A stretch of 64,000 bases of DNA from Nocardioides lacusdianchii (GTDB lineage Bacteria > Actinomycetota > Actinomycetes > Propionibacteriales > Nocardioidaceae), in contig NZ_JADHZD010000004.1 in NCBI RefSeq assembly GCF_020102855.1, positions 310,001 through 374,000 on the forward strand, in the 5' to 3' direction. A model generated the notes under the pieces. It saw only the letters and a list, made by a program, of their open reading frames with translations, had not been told where the DNA came from and ran no database searches. A program made the translations under genes and the position numbers. This document shows positions 9,292-17,811 of this stretch, in pieces (the stretch's first letter is position 1; every line of letters starts with the position of its first letter).

Positions 9292-10253
9292 GCGCCTGCC
9301 TCCACGGGCACGGCGAGCCGCACGGTCGTGCCGTGCCGACGCCGGCTGACGACCGACAGCTCGGCCCGCACGAGCGCGGCCCGCTCGCGCATGCCCATCA
9401 GCCCGGACCCGTCGGCGAGACCCTCGAAGCCGCGGCCGTCGTCGCGGACGTCGAGCACCACGCAGGCACCGAGCCGTTGGAGCGAGAGCTCGACCTCCCG
9501 GGCTGCGGCGTGCCGCGCGGCATTCGTGAGCGCCTCCTGCGCGACGCGGTAGATCACGACCTCCGCCTCGGGGCTGAGAGCGGGGAGCCCGGGGGCGAAC
9601 GACCTGCGCACCGACGCCGCGCTGTGGTTGGCGAAGTCCGTGGCCAGGGCGGCCAGCGCGCTCGTCAGGCCGAGGTCCTCGAGCACGCCCGGGCGCAGCC
9701 TGCGCGCCACCCGGCGTACGTCGTCCAGGCCGGCGCGGGCGCTCTCGCGGACAGCCGCGAGCTCGGGCACCAGCGCCGCGGGTGCCTGTGCCTCCAGCTG
9801 TTTGAGGCCGAGCAGCACAACCGTCAGGCTCTGGCCGACCTCGTCGTGCAGCTCCTGGGCGATCCGGTGCCGCTCGGCCTCCTGGGCGGCGAGCGCGCGG
9901 GCGTCACCGGCGCGGCGCTCCTCGGCCAGCCGGGCGAGCAGCCCGTTGACGCTGCGGGCGATGCCGAGCACCGGTCCCGACCCCTCCTCGGGAAGCTCGG
10001 TGGGCTCCAGGCGCGCGATGTCCTCCAGCAGGGCGATCAGCCGGTTGAGGGGAGCGAGCGCCCAGCGGATCAGGAGCGCGTTGGTCACCAGCACGACAGC
10101 CAGGCCGATCCCCACCACGAGGACCTCCGACCGCACCGGGTCTGACGACACGCTGGCAGGGGAGAGGACCAGCACCAGCGCGCCCACGAGGAACACCGCA
10201 CCGTTGATCAGGCAGATCGTCCAGAACAGCGGGAGGTGGCTGGGCAGGCGCAT
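9288..10253 (-). CDS. membrane sensor histidine kinase (HisKA_3 type)
   Basis: A 321-residue kinase with two membrane segments (about residues 8-30 and 44-64) and only a short external loop. A HAMP-like stretch (WALAPLNRLIALLEDI) follows. The dimerisation box ERHRIAQELHDEVGQ carries the likely phospho-histidine H136. The HATPase region includes EALTNAARHA (N box), DDGRGF (G1) and GSGLMGMRERA (G2). The small sensor region suggests that the stimulus is sensed within the membrane. The start is an ATG preceded by a GGGAAGGTGG ribosome-binding site on the minus strand. Confidence 0.9.
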   Translation of the reverse strand: MRLPSHLPLFWTICLINGAVFLVGALVLVLSPASVSSDPVRSEVLVVGIGLAVVLVTNALLIRWALAPLNRLIALLEDIARLEPTELPEEGSGPVLGIARSVNGLLARLAEERRAGDARALAAQEAERHRIAQELHDEVGQSLTVVLLGLKQLEAQAPAALVPELAAVRESARAGLDDVRRVARRLRPGVLEDLGLTSALAALATDFANHSAASVRRSFAPGLPALSPEAEVVIYRVAQEALTNAARHAAAREVELSLQRLGACVVLDVRDDGRGFEGLADGSGLMGMRERAALVRAELSVVSRRRHGTTVRLAVPVEAGA

Positions 10254-10320
10254 GCCCCACCTTCCCAGATGGGGTCAGCACCCCATGTGATCCGGCGCCC
10301 GGCCGACGAAGACTCGAGAC

Positions 10321-10872
10321 GTGCCGCTCCCGGACGAGAACTCCGCAGTCGACCCGAGCGGGGTCGCGTGGGTGGCGTGGCTCGTGATCGCCCTGCCGGG
10401 ACTCCTGTTCGCGACCCTCACGTGCGTACGCCATGCCCGTCCTGGCGAGCTCGTGCTGGTCGTGCGGCACGACAGGGTGATCCGCTCGCGGCGGAGCGGG
10501 TTCGTGGCCCGCTGGCCCGTGGTGGAGCAGTTCGAGCCCGTGCCGACCGGGTCGCAGGTGCTGCCACTCGTGGTCCGCTCGCGCACCAGTGAGGGGGTCG
10601 ACGTGGTCGCGCTGGCCGACCTCGTCCTGGAGGTGCGCGACGTCGCGCCGGGGACGGCGTACGTGCCGGTGACAGTCGTCGCCCGCACCGTCGAGGAGGC
10701 GTACGGCGCCGTGATCGAGGACCTCGAGCTGCCGTCGCTCGTCGAGGAGCTGGAGGCCGCGGCGCCCGGGGTGCTGGCGCAGGTGGGTCGCACGCTGCCC
10801 GACGGCACTAGTGCCAGCGCAGTGGAGGTGACGCGGGTCGAGGCTCTGCTCTCGCCCCGGAGGATGGCATGA
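10321..10872 (+). CDS. membrane-anchored band-7 (SPFH)-like protein
   Basis: A 183-residue protein with one N-terminal membrane helix (VAWLVIALPGLLFATLTCV) followed by RPGELVLVVRHDRVIRSRRSGFVARWPVVEQFEPVP. This resembles the start of an SPFH/band-7 domain, in which ligand-facing strands lead into a region such as RTSEGVDVVALADLVLEV. The helical tail of typical SPFH proteins is short here. It starts with GTG, lies divergent from the two-component system, and its stop overlaps the antiporter start (ATGA). It may scaffold or regulate the antiporter. Family membership is tentative. Confidence 0.5.
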   Translation: MPLPDENSAVDPSGVAWVAWLVIALPGLLFATLTCVRHARPGELVLVVRHDRVIRSRRSGFVARWPVVEQFEPVPTGSQVLPLVVRSRTSEGVDVVALADLVLEVRDVAPGTAYVPVTVVARTVEEAYGAVIEDLELPSLVEELEAAAPGVLAQVGRTLPDGTSASAVEVTRVEALLSPRRMA

Positions 10873-12389
10873 GCGCCGACGAGCTGAACGTGGTCCTGCT
10901 CGTCACCACCGCAGTCCTGCTGGGGTGCCTGGCAGCCGTACGACTGCTGTCGGGCGCCGGGCTGCCCAGCCTGCTGGTCTTCCTCTGCGTCGGCCTGGCC
11001 ATCGGCGAGTCCGGCCTCGGGCTCGACTTCGAGGACGCGGGGCTGACCCAGGTGCTCGGGTCGGTGGCGCTGGCGGTGATCCTCGCCGAGGGCGGGTTCA
11101 CCACCGACCTGCGCGTGGTGCGGCCCGTCGGCTGGCTGGCCGCGGTCATGGCCACGGTCGGGGTCTTCGTGTCCGTGGCGGTGACGTCCGGCGTGGTCTA
11201 CCTCGTGCTCGACGTCGACGTGCGCACGGCCGTCCTGCTCGGCGCCGTCGTGTCGTCGACGGACGCGGCCGCGGTCTTCGCGGTGCTGCGGAGGATGCCT
11301 GTGAAGGGACGGCTGCGGGCCGTCCTCGAGGCGGAGTCCGGGTTCAACGACCCGCCCGTCATCATCCTCGTCACGGTGGTCACCTCCAGCGCGTGGACCG
11401 ATGCGGGGGTCGTGGGCGTGGGCGGCCAGATCGTCTACCAGCTCGTGGTGGGCGCGCTGGTGGGCGTCGCAGTGGCGTGGGCCGGGCAGTGGCTCCTCGG
11501 CCGCAGCGCGCTGCCGTCCGCAGGGCTCTACCCGCTCGCCACCGTGGCCCTGACCCTGCTCGCCTTCGCGGTGGCGGGTGTCGCGGGGGCGAGCCCGTTC
11601 CTGGCGGTCTACGTGGCCGGGCTGACCCTCGGCAACGCCCGCCTGCCGCACCGGGGGGCCACCACCGGCTTCGTCGAGTCGCTCGCCTGGCTCGCCCAGA
11701 TCGGCCTCTTCGTGCTGCTCGGGCTGCTGGCGAGCCCGTCCCGGCTCCCCGACGCGCTGCCGACCGCACTCGTCGTCGGCGGGGTCCTCACCTTCCTCGC
11801 CCGCCCCCTGTCGGTGCTCGTGAGTGCGACACCCTTCCGCATGCCCTGGCGCGAGCAGGCCTTCGTCAGCTGGGCCGGCCTGCGGGGAGCCGTCCCCATC
11901 GTGCTGGCCACGATCCCGATGGCCGTGGGGCTGCCGGGCGCGGAGCGTGTCTTCGACGTGGTCTTCGTGCTGGTGGTCGTCTTCACGCTCGTGCAGGGCC
12001 CGACGCTCCCGTGGGTCGCCCGCCGCCTCGGGGTCGCCGAGCCGGCGTCCCCCCGTGACGTCGCGATCGAGTCCGCACCGCTCGACGACCTGGGCGCCAC
12101 GCTCGTGCAGTTCTCCGTCGGCGCCGGCTCCCGGATCGCGGGGGTCGAGGTCGCCGAGCTGCGCCTCCCGCCGGGATCGGTGGTCTCGCTCGTGCTCCGG
12201 GGAGGTGAGGTGTTCGTGCCCGGGACCGCCACCGTGCTGCGGGCGGGCGACCACGCACTCGTGGTCACCACGCGTGCGGGGCGCGAGCCGGTGGAGGAGC
12301 GTCTCCGCGCGGTGAGCAGGGCAGGCCGTCTCGCCGGCTGGTACGACGCCGTGCTGGCAACTCGTGCCCAGGAGTCCGCTGGGCGCTGA
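10869..12389 (+). CDS. CPA1-type potassium or sodium/proton antiporter with RCK_C domain
   Basis: A 506-residue integral membrane protein with about 12 hydrophobic segments in the first 400 residues. Antiporter hallmarks are GAVVSSTDAAAVFAVLRR and the following EAESGFNDPPVIIL, which contains the acidic and Asn-Asp residues used for cation/proton exchange. The cytosolic tail (about 415-490: FSVGAGSRIAGVEVAELRLPPGSVVSLVLRGGEVFVPG...) is a TrkA_C/RCK_C ligand-binding module, as in NhaP2/CvrA-type potassium/proton antiporters. It is translationally coupled to the band-7-like gene. Potassium is more likely than sodium as substrate because of the RCK domain, but this is inference. Confidence 0.87.
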   Translation: MSADELNVVLLVTTAVLLGCLAAVRLLSGAGLPSLLVFLCVGLAIGESGLGLDFEDAGLTQVLGSVALAVILAEGGFTTDLRVVRPVGWLAAVMATVGVFVSVAVTSGVVYLVLDVDVRTAVLLGAVVSSTDAAAVFAVLRRMPVKGRLRAVLEAESGFNDPPVIILVTVVTSSAWTDAGVVGVGGQIVYQLVVGALVGVAVAWAGQWLLGRSALPSAGLYPLATVALTLLAFAVAGVAGASPFLAVYVAGLTLGNARLPHRGATTGFVESLAWLAQIGLFVLLGLLASPSRLPDALPTALVVGGVLTFLARPLSVLVSATPFRMPWREQAFVSWAGLRGAVPIVLATIPMAVGLPGAERVFDVVFVLVVVFTLVQGPTLPWVARRLGVAEPASPRDVAIESAPLDDLGATLVQFSVGAGSRIAGVEVAELRLPPGSVVSLVLRGGEVFVPGTATVLRAGDHALVVTTRAGREPVEERLRAVSRAGRLAGWYDAVLATRAQESAGR

Positions 12390-12424
12390 CAACTCTTGAC
12401 GGTGGGAGGCGTGGCGCCGATCAC

Positions 12425-12430
12425 TAGGGT
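12425..12430 (+). promoter_or_regulatory. -10 element TAGGGT, leaderless promoter of the carbamate kinase gene
   Basis: TAGGGT ends 7 bases before the ATG at 12438. There is no ribosome-binding site, so transcription should begin at or next to the start codon. No clear -35 is visible. Confidence 0.55.
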
Positions 12431-12437
12431 CGAGCCC

Positions 12438-13373
12438 ATGAGGGTCCTGCTCGCACTCGGCGGAAACGCCATGACCAACGCCGACGGGCGAGCACGTCCC
12501 GACGACCAGATCGCCGCCGCCCAGGTGGCGATGGCCGCGGTCGCCGGCCTGCTGGAGCACGACCACGACGTCGTCATCACCCACGGCAACGGTCCCCAGG
12601 TCGGCAACCTCCTGGTCAAGAACGAGCTGGCCGCGTCCGTCGTACCTCCCGTCCCGCTGGACTGGTGCGGCGCGCAGACGCAGGCGACGCTCGGCTTCGT
12701 GCTGATGGACGCCCTCGACGGCGAGCTCGCCGCGCGCGGGGTCGCCCGGCGCAGCGCAGCCGTCGTCACCCGCACCCTCGTCGACGCCGACGACGAGGGC
12801 TTCACCACTCCCACCAAGCCGATCGGCCGCCACCTGCCCGAAGCCGAGGCCCGAGTGCTGATGGGCCACGGCGAGACCTGGCAGGACCGCGGCGAGAAGG
12901 GATGGCGGCGCGTGGTCGCCTCGCCCGAGCCGCTCGAGATCCTCGACGCCCCGGCGGTCCTCGCGCTGATCGAGGCCGGCTTCGTGGTGGTCGCCAACGG
13001 TGGTGGCGGCATCCCGCACGTACGCCGTCCCGACGGCTCGCTGGCCGGCGTCGAGGCCGTCATCGACAAGGACCTCGGTGCGGCGCTGCTCGCCGAGACC
13101 ACCGACGCCGACGTCCTCGTGATCGCCACCGACGTGCCCAACGCGGTGATCCGCTGGGGCCAGCCGGACGCCGAGCCGCTCGGCACCCTCACCGTCGCCG
13201 ACCTGCGCGCGATCGCCGCCGAGGGCCACTTCGCCTCGGGCTCGATGGGCCCGAAGGTCGACGCGGTCTGCCGCTTCGTCGAGACCACCGGCAAGCGCGG
13301 CGTCATCACCAGCCTCGACCAGATCACCGCGGCTGTCGCCGGCGACGCCGGCACCGTCGTCGTACCCGCCTGA
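12438..13373 (+). CDS. arcC: carbamate kinase
   Basis: A 311-residue enzyme of normal length for the family. Motifs are LLALGGNAM (N-terminal phosphate loop), ITHGNGPQVGNLL, VANGGGGIPHV, VIDKDLGAALLA and FASGSMGPKVDA. It catalyses reversible phosphoryl transfer between carbamoyl phosphate and ADP, giving ATP, ammonia and carbon dioxide. It is followed after 27 bases by a ring-opening amidohydrolase gene, while no arginine deiminase or ornithine carbamoyltransferase is nearby. A role in recovering energy from carbamoyl groups of a nitrogen-heterocycle pathway is therefore more likely than the arginine deiminase pathway; that is inference. ATG 12438 is chosen over an upstream in-frame GTG because homology and the -10 element agree. 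Confidence 0.92.
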   Translation: MRVLLALGGNAMTNADGRARPDDQIAAAQVAMAAVAGLLEHDHDVVITHGNGPQVGNLLVKNELAASVVPPVPLDWCGAQTQATLGFVLMDALDGELAARGVARRSAAVVTRTLVDADDEGFTTPTKPIGRHLPEAEARVLMGHGETWQDRGEKGWRRVVASPEPLEILDAPAVLALIEAGFVVVANGGGGIPHVRRPDGSLAGVEAVIDKDLGAALLAETTDADVLVIATDVPNAVIRWGQPDAEPLGTLTVADLRAIAAEGHFASGSMGPKVDAVCRFVETTGKRGVITSLDQITAAVAGDAGTVVVPA

Positions 13374-13400
13374 ACCTGACTCCCCACCGAAAGGAAACCC

Positions 13401-14507
13401 ATGCCCAGCGCCATTGAGGTCCGCAAGGTCCCGATCCACTCCGTCGCCGACGCCTCCGAGCTCACCAAGCTCATCGACGAGGGCGTCATCGCCGCCGACC
13501 GCGTCTTCGCGATCATCGGCAAGACCGAGGGCAACGGCGGTGTCAACGACTACACCCGCATCATCGCCGACCGCGCCTTCCGCGAGGCCCTGGTCGCCAG
13601 CGGTGCGGACCCCGAGCAGGTCAAGGGCGTCCCGATCGTCTGGTCGGGCGGCACCGACGGCGTCATCAGCCCCCACGCCACGATCTTCGCCACCACCGAC
13701 GTCCCCGAGGACGACCCGTCGCGCGAGGAGATGCGGCTCACCGCCGGCTTCGCGATGAGCGAGCCGATCCTGCCCGAGGAGATCGGCTACACCGCGATGA
13801 TCGAGAAGGTCGCCGCCGGTGTGAAGGTCGCCATGGAGCGCGCCGGCATCACCGACCCCGCCGACGTCCACTACGTGCAGACCAAGACCCCGCTGCTGAC
13901 CATCCACACCATCCGCGACGCCAAGGCGCGCGGCAAGAAGGTCTGGACCGAGCACACCCACGAGTCGATGGACCTCTCCAACGGCGTCACCGGTCTCGGC
14001 ATCGCCGTCGCGCTGGGCGAGATCGACATGCCCACCGACGCCGACGTGATGCACAACCGCGAGCTCTTCTCCTCGGTCGCGTCCTGCTCCTCGGGCGTCG
14101 AGCTCGACCAGGCCCAGATCGTCGTGGTCGGCAATGCCAAGGGTGTCGGCGGCAAGTACCGCATCGGCCACTCGGTGATGAAGGACGCGCTCGACGCCGA
14201 CGGCATCTGGGACGCCATCCGCACCGCCGGCCTCGACCTGCCCGAGCGCCCGCGCACCAGCGACCTCGACGGCAAGCTGGTCAACGTCTTCCTCAAGTGC
14301 GAGGCCAGCCAGGACGGCATGGTCCGCGGGCGCCGCAACGCGATGCTCGACGACTCCGACGTCCACTGGCACCGCCAGATCAAGGCCTGCGTCGGCGGCG
14401 TCACCGCCTCCGTCACCGGCGACCCGGCGGTGTTCGTCTCGGTCTCGGCCGCCCACCAGGGCCCCGAGGGTGGCGGCCCGGTCGCCGCGATCGTCGACGT
14501 CTCCTGA
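13401..14507 (+). CDS. ring-opening amidohydrolase, cyanuric acid hydrolase/barbiturase family
   Basis: A 368-residue member of the AtzD/TrzD/barbiturase family, close to the usual length of 355-370. The protein is a threefold repeat, and each unit brings a Ser/Lys pair. Visible signatures are [14 protein letters not shown] (first repeat), [21 protein letters not shown] (second) and [16 protein letters not shown] (third). These enzymes hydrolyse cyanuric acid or barbituric acid to ring-opened carboxy-amides; which one acts here cannot be told by eye. A strong GAAAGGAAA ribosome-binding site lies 8-12 bases upstream. The gene directly follows carbamate kinase, so the two probably form an operon. 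Confidence 0.87.
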   Translation: MPSAIEVRKVPIHSVADASELTKLIDEGVIAADRVFAIIGKTEGNGGVNDYTRIIADRAFREALVASGADPEQVKGVPIVWSGGTDGVISPHATIFATTDVPEDDPSREEMRLTAGFAMSEPILPEEIGYTAMIEKVAAGVKVAMERAGITDPADVHYVQTKTPLLTIHTIRDAKARGKKVWTEHTHESMDLSNGVTGLGIAVALGEIDMPTDADVMHNRELFSSVASCSSGVELDQAQIVVVGNAKGVGGKYRIGHSVMKDALDADGIWDAIRTAGLDLPERPRTSDLDGKLVNVFLKCEASQDGMVRGRRNAMLDDSDVHWHRQIKACVGGVTASVTGDPAVFVSVSAAHQGPEGGGPVAAIVDVS

Positions 14508-14518
14508 TCCACCCCCAC

Positions 14519-14573
14519 GACACCCCGTCCGCGGGGCCGGCAGCGCGATGTCGGTCCCGCGTGATGGGGTGTC
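14519..14573 (+). terminator. hairpin between the amidohydrolase and adnA genes
   Basis: GACACCCC (14519-14526) pairs with GGGGTGTC (14566-14573). Further pairing inside (CCGCGG with CCGCG) continues the stem. There is no T tract. An upstream in-frame ATG at 14548 lies inside this hairpin, which favours the later GTG at 14578 as the adnA start. Confidence 0.5.
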
Positions 14574-14577
14574 CTGC

Positions 14578-17500
14578 GTGAGCACACCGACCACCCGCTA
14601 CCGGCTCGTCAGCCCCGACCGCGAGGTCGTGGTGCCCGAGCTCGACGAGCACCAGCAGCGCGTGGTCGACCACCCCGGCGGTCCGCTGCTTGTGCTGGCC
14701 GGTCCCGGCACCGGCAAGACCACGACCCTGGTCGAGGCGATCGTCGACCGCATCGAGCACCGCGGCGCCTCGCCCGACTCGGTGCTCGCTCTGACCTTCT
14801 CCCGCAAGGCCGCCGAGCAGCTGCGCGACCGGGTGACCGCGCGGGTCGCCCGGACCACGTCGGCAGCGTCGTGCTCCACGTTCCACTCCTTCGCCTACGC
14901 GCTGGTGAGGAAGTACGCCCCCGCCGAGCTCTACGAGGGGGCCATCCGGCTGCTGTCGGCCCCGGAGGCCGACGTCGTGCTGCGCGAGCTGCTGCGCGAC
15001 AACCCCGAGTCGGTCGAGTGGCCCGACGCGCTGCGCCGGGCGGTCGGCACCTTCGGCTTCGTCCGCGAGGTGCAGGCGGTGCTCGCCCGCGCCCGCGAGA
15101 AGGGCCTCGACCCCGGTGGCCTCCGCAGCCTGGGCGAGGAGCACGACCTGCCCGAGCTGGTGTCGGCCGGGCTGTTCATGGAGCAGTACCTCACGATCCT
15201 CGACAACCTCGGCGCCACCGACTACTCCGACCTCATCCGCCGCGCCGTGATCGAGGCCGAGGCCCACCGCGACGAGCTGCGGGCGCGCTGGACGCACGTG
15301 TTCGTGGACGAATACCAGGACACCGACCCCGGTCAGGTGGCCCTGCTGCGGGCGCTGGCCGGCGACGGTCGCAACCTCACCGTGGTGGGTGACCCCCACC
15401 AGTCCATCTACGGCTTCCGCGGCGCCGACGTGCGCGGCATCCTCGACTTCCCGGCCAGCTTCCCGACTGCGAGCGGCGGTCCGGCACCTGTCGTGGTGCT
15501 CCAGCGCACCCGGCGGTTCGGACCGCGGCTGCTGCTGGCGGCCGGCCGCGTCGCGCACCGCCTGACCCTCAGCGGCAGCATCGACGCCGCCGCGCGCGAG
15601 GCCTTCCTCTCCCCGGAGGCGGTCCCGGGACCGCACGGCGACGGTCGCGTCGAGGTCCACACCTACGACACCGAGCGGGCCGAGGCCGAGCGGCTGGCCG
15701 ACCTGCTGCGCCGCGCCCATCTCGAGGACGGCATCGCCTGGGACCGGATGGCCGTCCTGGTGCGCTCGGGGCGGACCAGCATCCCCCCGCTGCGGCGCTC
15801 GCTCGCCGCGGCCGGCGTTCCCGTCGAGGTGGCCTCCGACGACCTGCCCCTCGTCCACGACCCGGCGGTGCTGCCGCTGCTCGACGGCCTGCGCGCGGTG
15901 GTCAACCTCGACAACGACGACCCGGACTCGCCCGACTTCCTCGACCCCGGCCGGATCGAGTCGCTGCTGCTCTCGCCGCTGGCCGGCCTCGACGCCTCCG
16001 ACCTGCGCGCCCTCGTACGCCGCCTGCGCACCCGCGAGAAGGAGCAGGCCGATCCCGACGCGCGCCGCACCTCGCGCGAGCTGCTCCGGCTCGCCGTGGT
16101 CGGCCCGGGCTTCCTCGACGGCCTGGAGGGACCGGACGTCGAGCGCGCCGGTGCCCTCGCGGCCCTGCTGCGCGAGGGCGCCCGCATGCTGTCCGAGCGC
16201 GCGGGCGTCGAGGACGTGCTCTGGCACCTGTGGTCCAGCACCGCCTGGCCGCAGCGGCTGCGGCGCCAGGTCGACCTCGGAGGTGCGAGCGCCCGTCGCG
16301 CCCACCGTGACCTCGACGCGGTGGTGGCGCTCTTCGAGCTCGCCTCGCGCGCGGTCGACCAGCGCGACCACGTCGGCGTCGGCGCGTTCTTCGCCAGCCT
16401 CGTGGCCCAGCAGCTCCCGGCCGACACCCTCGCCGAGCGGGGCGTTCGTGGCTCCTCGGTCCGTCTCCTCACCGCCCACCGGTCCAAGGGCCTGGAGTGG
16501 GACCTCGTCGTCGTCGCCCACGTCCAGCAGGAGGGCTGGCCCGACCTGCGTCGCCGCGCCACCCTGCTCGGCGCCGACCGCATCGGTGTCGACGACTCCG
16601 GCCACCCCGACCTGGTCCCGCCGGTGACCACGCGGGCCCTGCTGATGGAGGAGCGACGACTCTTCTACGTCGCCTGCACCCGGGCTCGGCGCCGGCTGGT
16701 GGTGAGCGCGGTGCGCTCGCCCGACGACGACGGCGAGCAGCCCTCGCGCTTCCTCGAGGAGCTCGGCGTGAGCATCGAGCACCAGGACGGCCGCCCGCCG
16801 CGGCCGCTGTCCCTCGGCGGTCTCGTCGCCGAGCTGCGGCGCACTGCCGCGGACCCGGCCACCAGCCCTGCGCTGCAGGCCGCGGCCGCACGTCGTCTGG
16901 CCGCCCTCGCGGCCGAGGAGGTCGACGGACGCCAGCTGGTCCCGTCCGCCGACCCCTCGACGTGGTGGGGCACCCGCAGCGCCACCCGGGCCGTGCAGCC
17001 GATCCGCGACCCGGAGCGACCGGTGCCGGTCTCGGCCAGCATGCTCGACTCGATCCTGCTCTGTCCGGCCCAGTGGTTCTTCGAGCGCGAGGCCGGTGGC
17101 GTCTCGGCGGTGCACCAGTCGGCCAACCTCGGGCAGGTGCTCCACGCGCTCGCCGAGCGGGTGGCGACCGGGGACCTGCCGCCCGAGGAGGCGCCGCTGA
17201 TGGCCGAGGTCGAGGCGATCTGGGACCGGCTCGCCTTCCGCACGCCGTGGTCGCGCCAGCGCGAGCTCGCCCGCATCCGCAAGGCGGTGGCGCGGTTCGT
17301 GCGGTGGCACCTCGACAACCCCCGGGAGGTGCTCGCTGCCGAGCAGCGCTTCCAGAGCACCGTCGACGTCGAGGGCCGCACGGTGATGCTCACCGGCTTC
17401 GCCGACCGGCTCGAGATCGATGACGTCGGGCGGGTGGTCGTCGTCGACTTCAAGAGCGCCCGCGCCGCCCCGACCGGGCCTGCGGTCGCCGGCAACCTCC

Positions 17501-17811
17501 AGCTCGCCCTCTACCAGTACGCCGTCGACGCCGGCGCGCTCGACGAGGTCGCCGGCCGGTCGGTCGCGTCGGGAGGCGCCGAGCTGGTGCAGCTCGGCAT
17601 CGACGACGACTCCGCCGTCGCCAAGGTGCAGGGCCAGCCCGCCCACGACGACGGCGGACCGGAGCGTGCGGTGCTGCGTGCGGGGCTGGCGCGCGCGGCC
17701 GACCTGGTCCGCAGCGAGACCTTCCCCGCCACGGCTGGCCCGCACTGCCGCGACTGCCCCTTCACCGCCATCTGCCCCGCCAAGGGCGCCGGGAGCGTGA
17801 CCGTCCAGTGA
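14578..17811 (+). CDS. adnA: AdnA-like helicase-nuclease subunit (UvrD/RecB type) with Fe-S nuclease domain
   Basis: A 1,077-residue protein. Walker A is LAGPGTGKTTT (residues 40-50). Walker B with the Q motif is VFVDEYQDTD, followed by VVGDPHQSIYGFRGAD. Motif V/VI elements are RLLTAHRSKGLEWDLVVV and RRLFYVACTRARRRLVV. A PDDEXK nuclease domain at the C-terminus has VVVDFKSAR and QLALYQYAVDA. Cysteines in LLCPAQWFF and in the tail CRDCPFTAIC form the four-cysteine pattern of Fe-S nucleases (AddB/AdnA type). AdnAB resects DNA double-strand ends in actinobacteria. The next gene overlaps by 4 bases and supplies the second motor. Confidence 0.85.
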   Translation: MSTPTTRYRLVSPDREVVVPELDEHQQRVVDHPGGPLLVLAGPGTGKTTTLVEAIVDRIEHRGASPDSVLALTFSRKAAEQLRDRVTARVARTTSAASCSTFHSFAYALVRKYAPAELYEGAIRLLSAPEADVVLRELLRDNPESVEWPDALRRAVGTFGFVREVQAVLARAREKGLDPGGLRSLGEEHDLPELVSAGLFMEQYLTILDNLGATDYSDLIRRAVIEAEAHRDELRARWTHVFVDEYQDTDPGQVALLRALAGDGRNLTVVGDPHQSIYGFRGADVRGILDFPASFPTASGGPAPVVVLQRTRRFGPRLLLAAGRVAHRLTLSGSIDAAAREAFLSPEAVPGPHGDGRVEVHTYDTERAEAERLADLLRRAHLEDGIAWDRMAVLVRSGRTSIPPLRRSLAAAGVPVEVASDDLPLVHDPAVLPLLDGLRAVVNLDNDDPDSPDFLDPGRIESLLLSPLAGLDASDLRALVRRLRTREKEQADPDARRTSRELLRLAVVGPGFLDGLEGPDVERAGALAALLREGARMLSERAGVEDVLWHLWSSTAWPQRLRRQVDLGGASARRAHRDLDAVVALFELASRAVDQRDHVGVGAFFASLVAQQLPADTLAERGVRGSSVRLLTAHRSKGLEWDLVVVAHVQQEGWPDLRRRATLLGADRIGVDDSGHPDLVPPVTTRALLMEERRLFYVACTRARRRLVVSAVRSPDDDGEQPSRFLEELGVSIEHQDGRPPRPLSLGGLVAELRRTAADPATSPALQAAAARRLAALAAEEVDGRQLVPSADPSTWWGTRSATRAVQPIRDPERPVPVSASMLDSILLCPAQWFFEREAGGVSAVHQSANLGQVLHALAERVATGDLPPEEAPLMAEVEAIWDRLAFRTPWSRQRELARIRKAVARFVRWHLDNPREVLAAEQRFQSTVDVEGRTVMLTGFADRLEIDDVGRVVVVDFKSARAAPTGPAVAGNLQLALYQYAVDAGALDEVAGRSVASGGAELVQLGIDDDSAVAKVQGQPAHDDGGPERAVLRAGLARAADLVRSETFPATAGPHCRDCPFTAICPAKGAGSVTVQ

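Noticed and set aside
10275..14594. Minus-strand open frame of over 1,400 codons opposite the antiporter, carbamate kinase and amidohydrolase genes
   Set aside because: Its protein is low-complexity and repeats G, D, R and H without motifs. Long antisense frames are expected in very GC-rich DNA, and the plus strand holds clear gene families.
14413..17745. Minus-strand open frame of about 1,110 codons opposite adnA
   Set aside because: No domain or start signal. The plus strand encodes an intact helicase-nuclease with all motifs.
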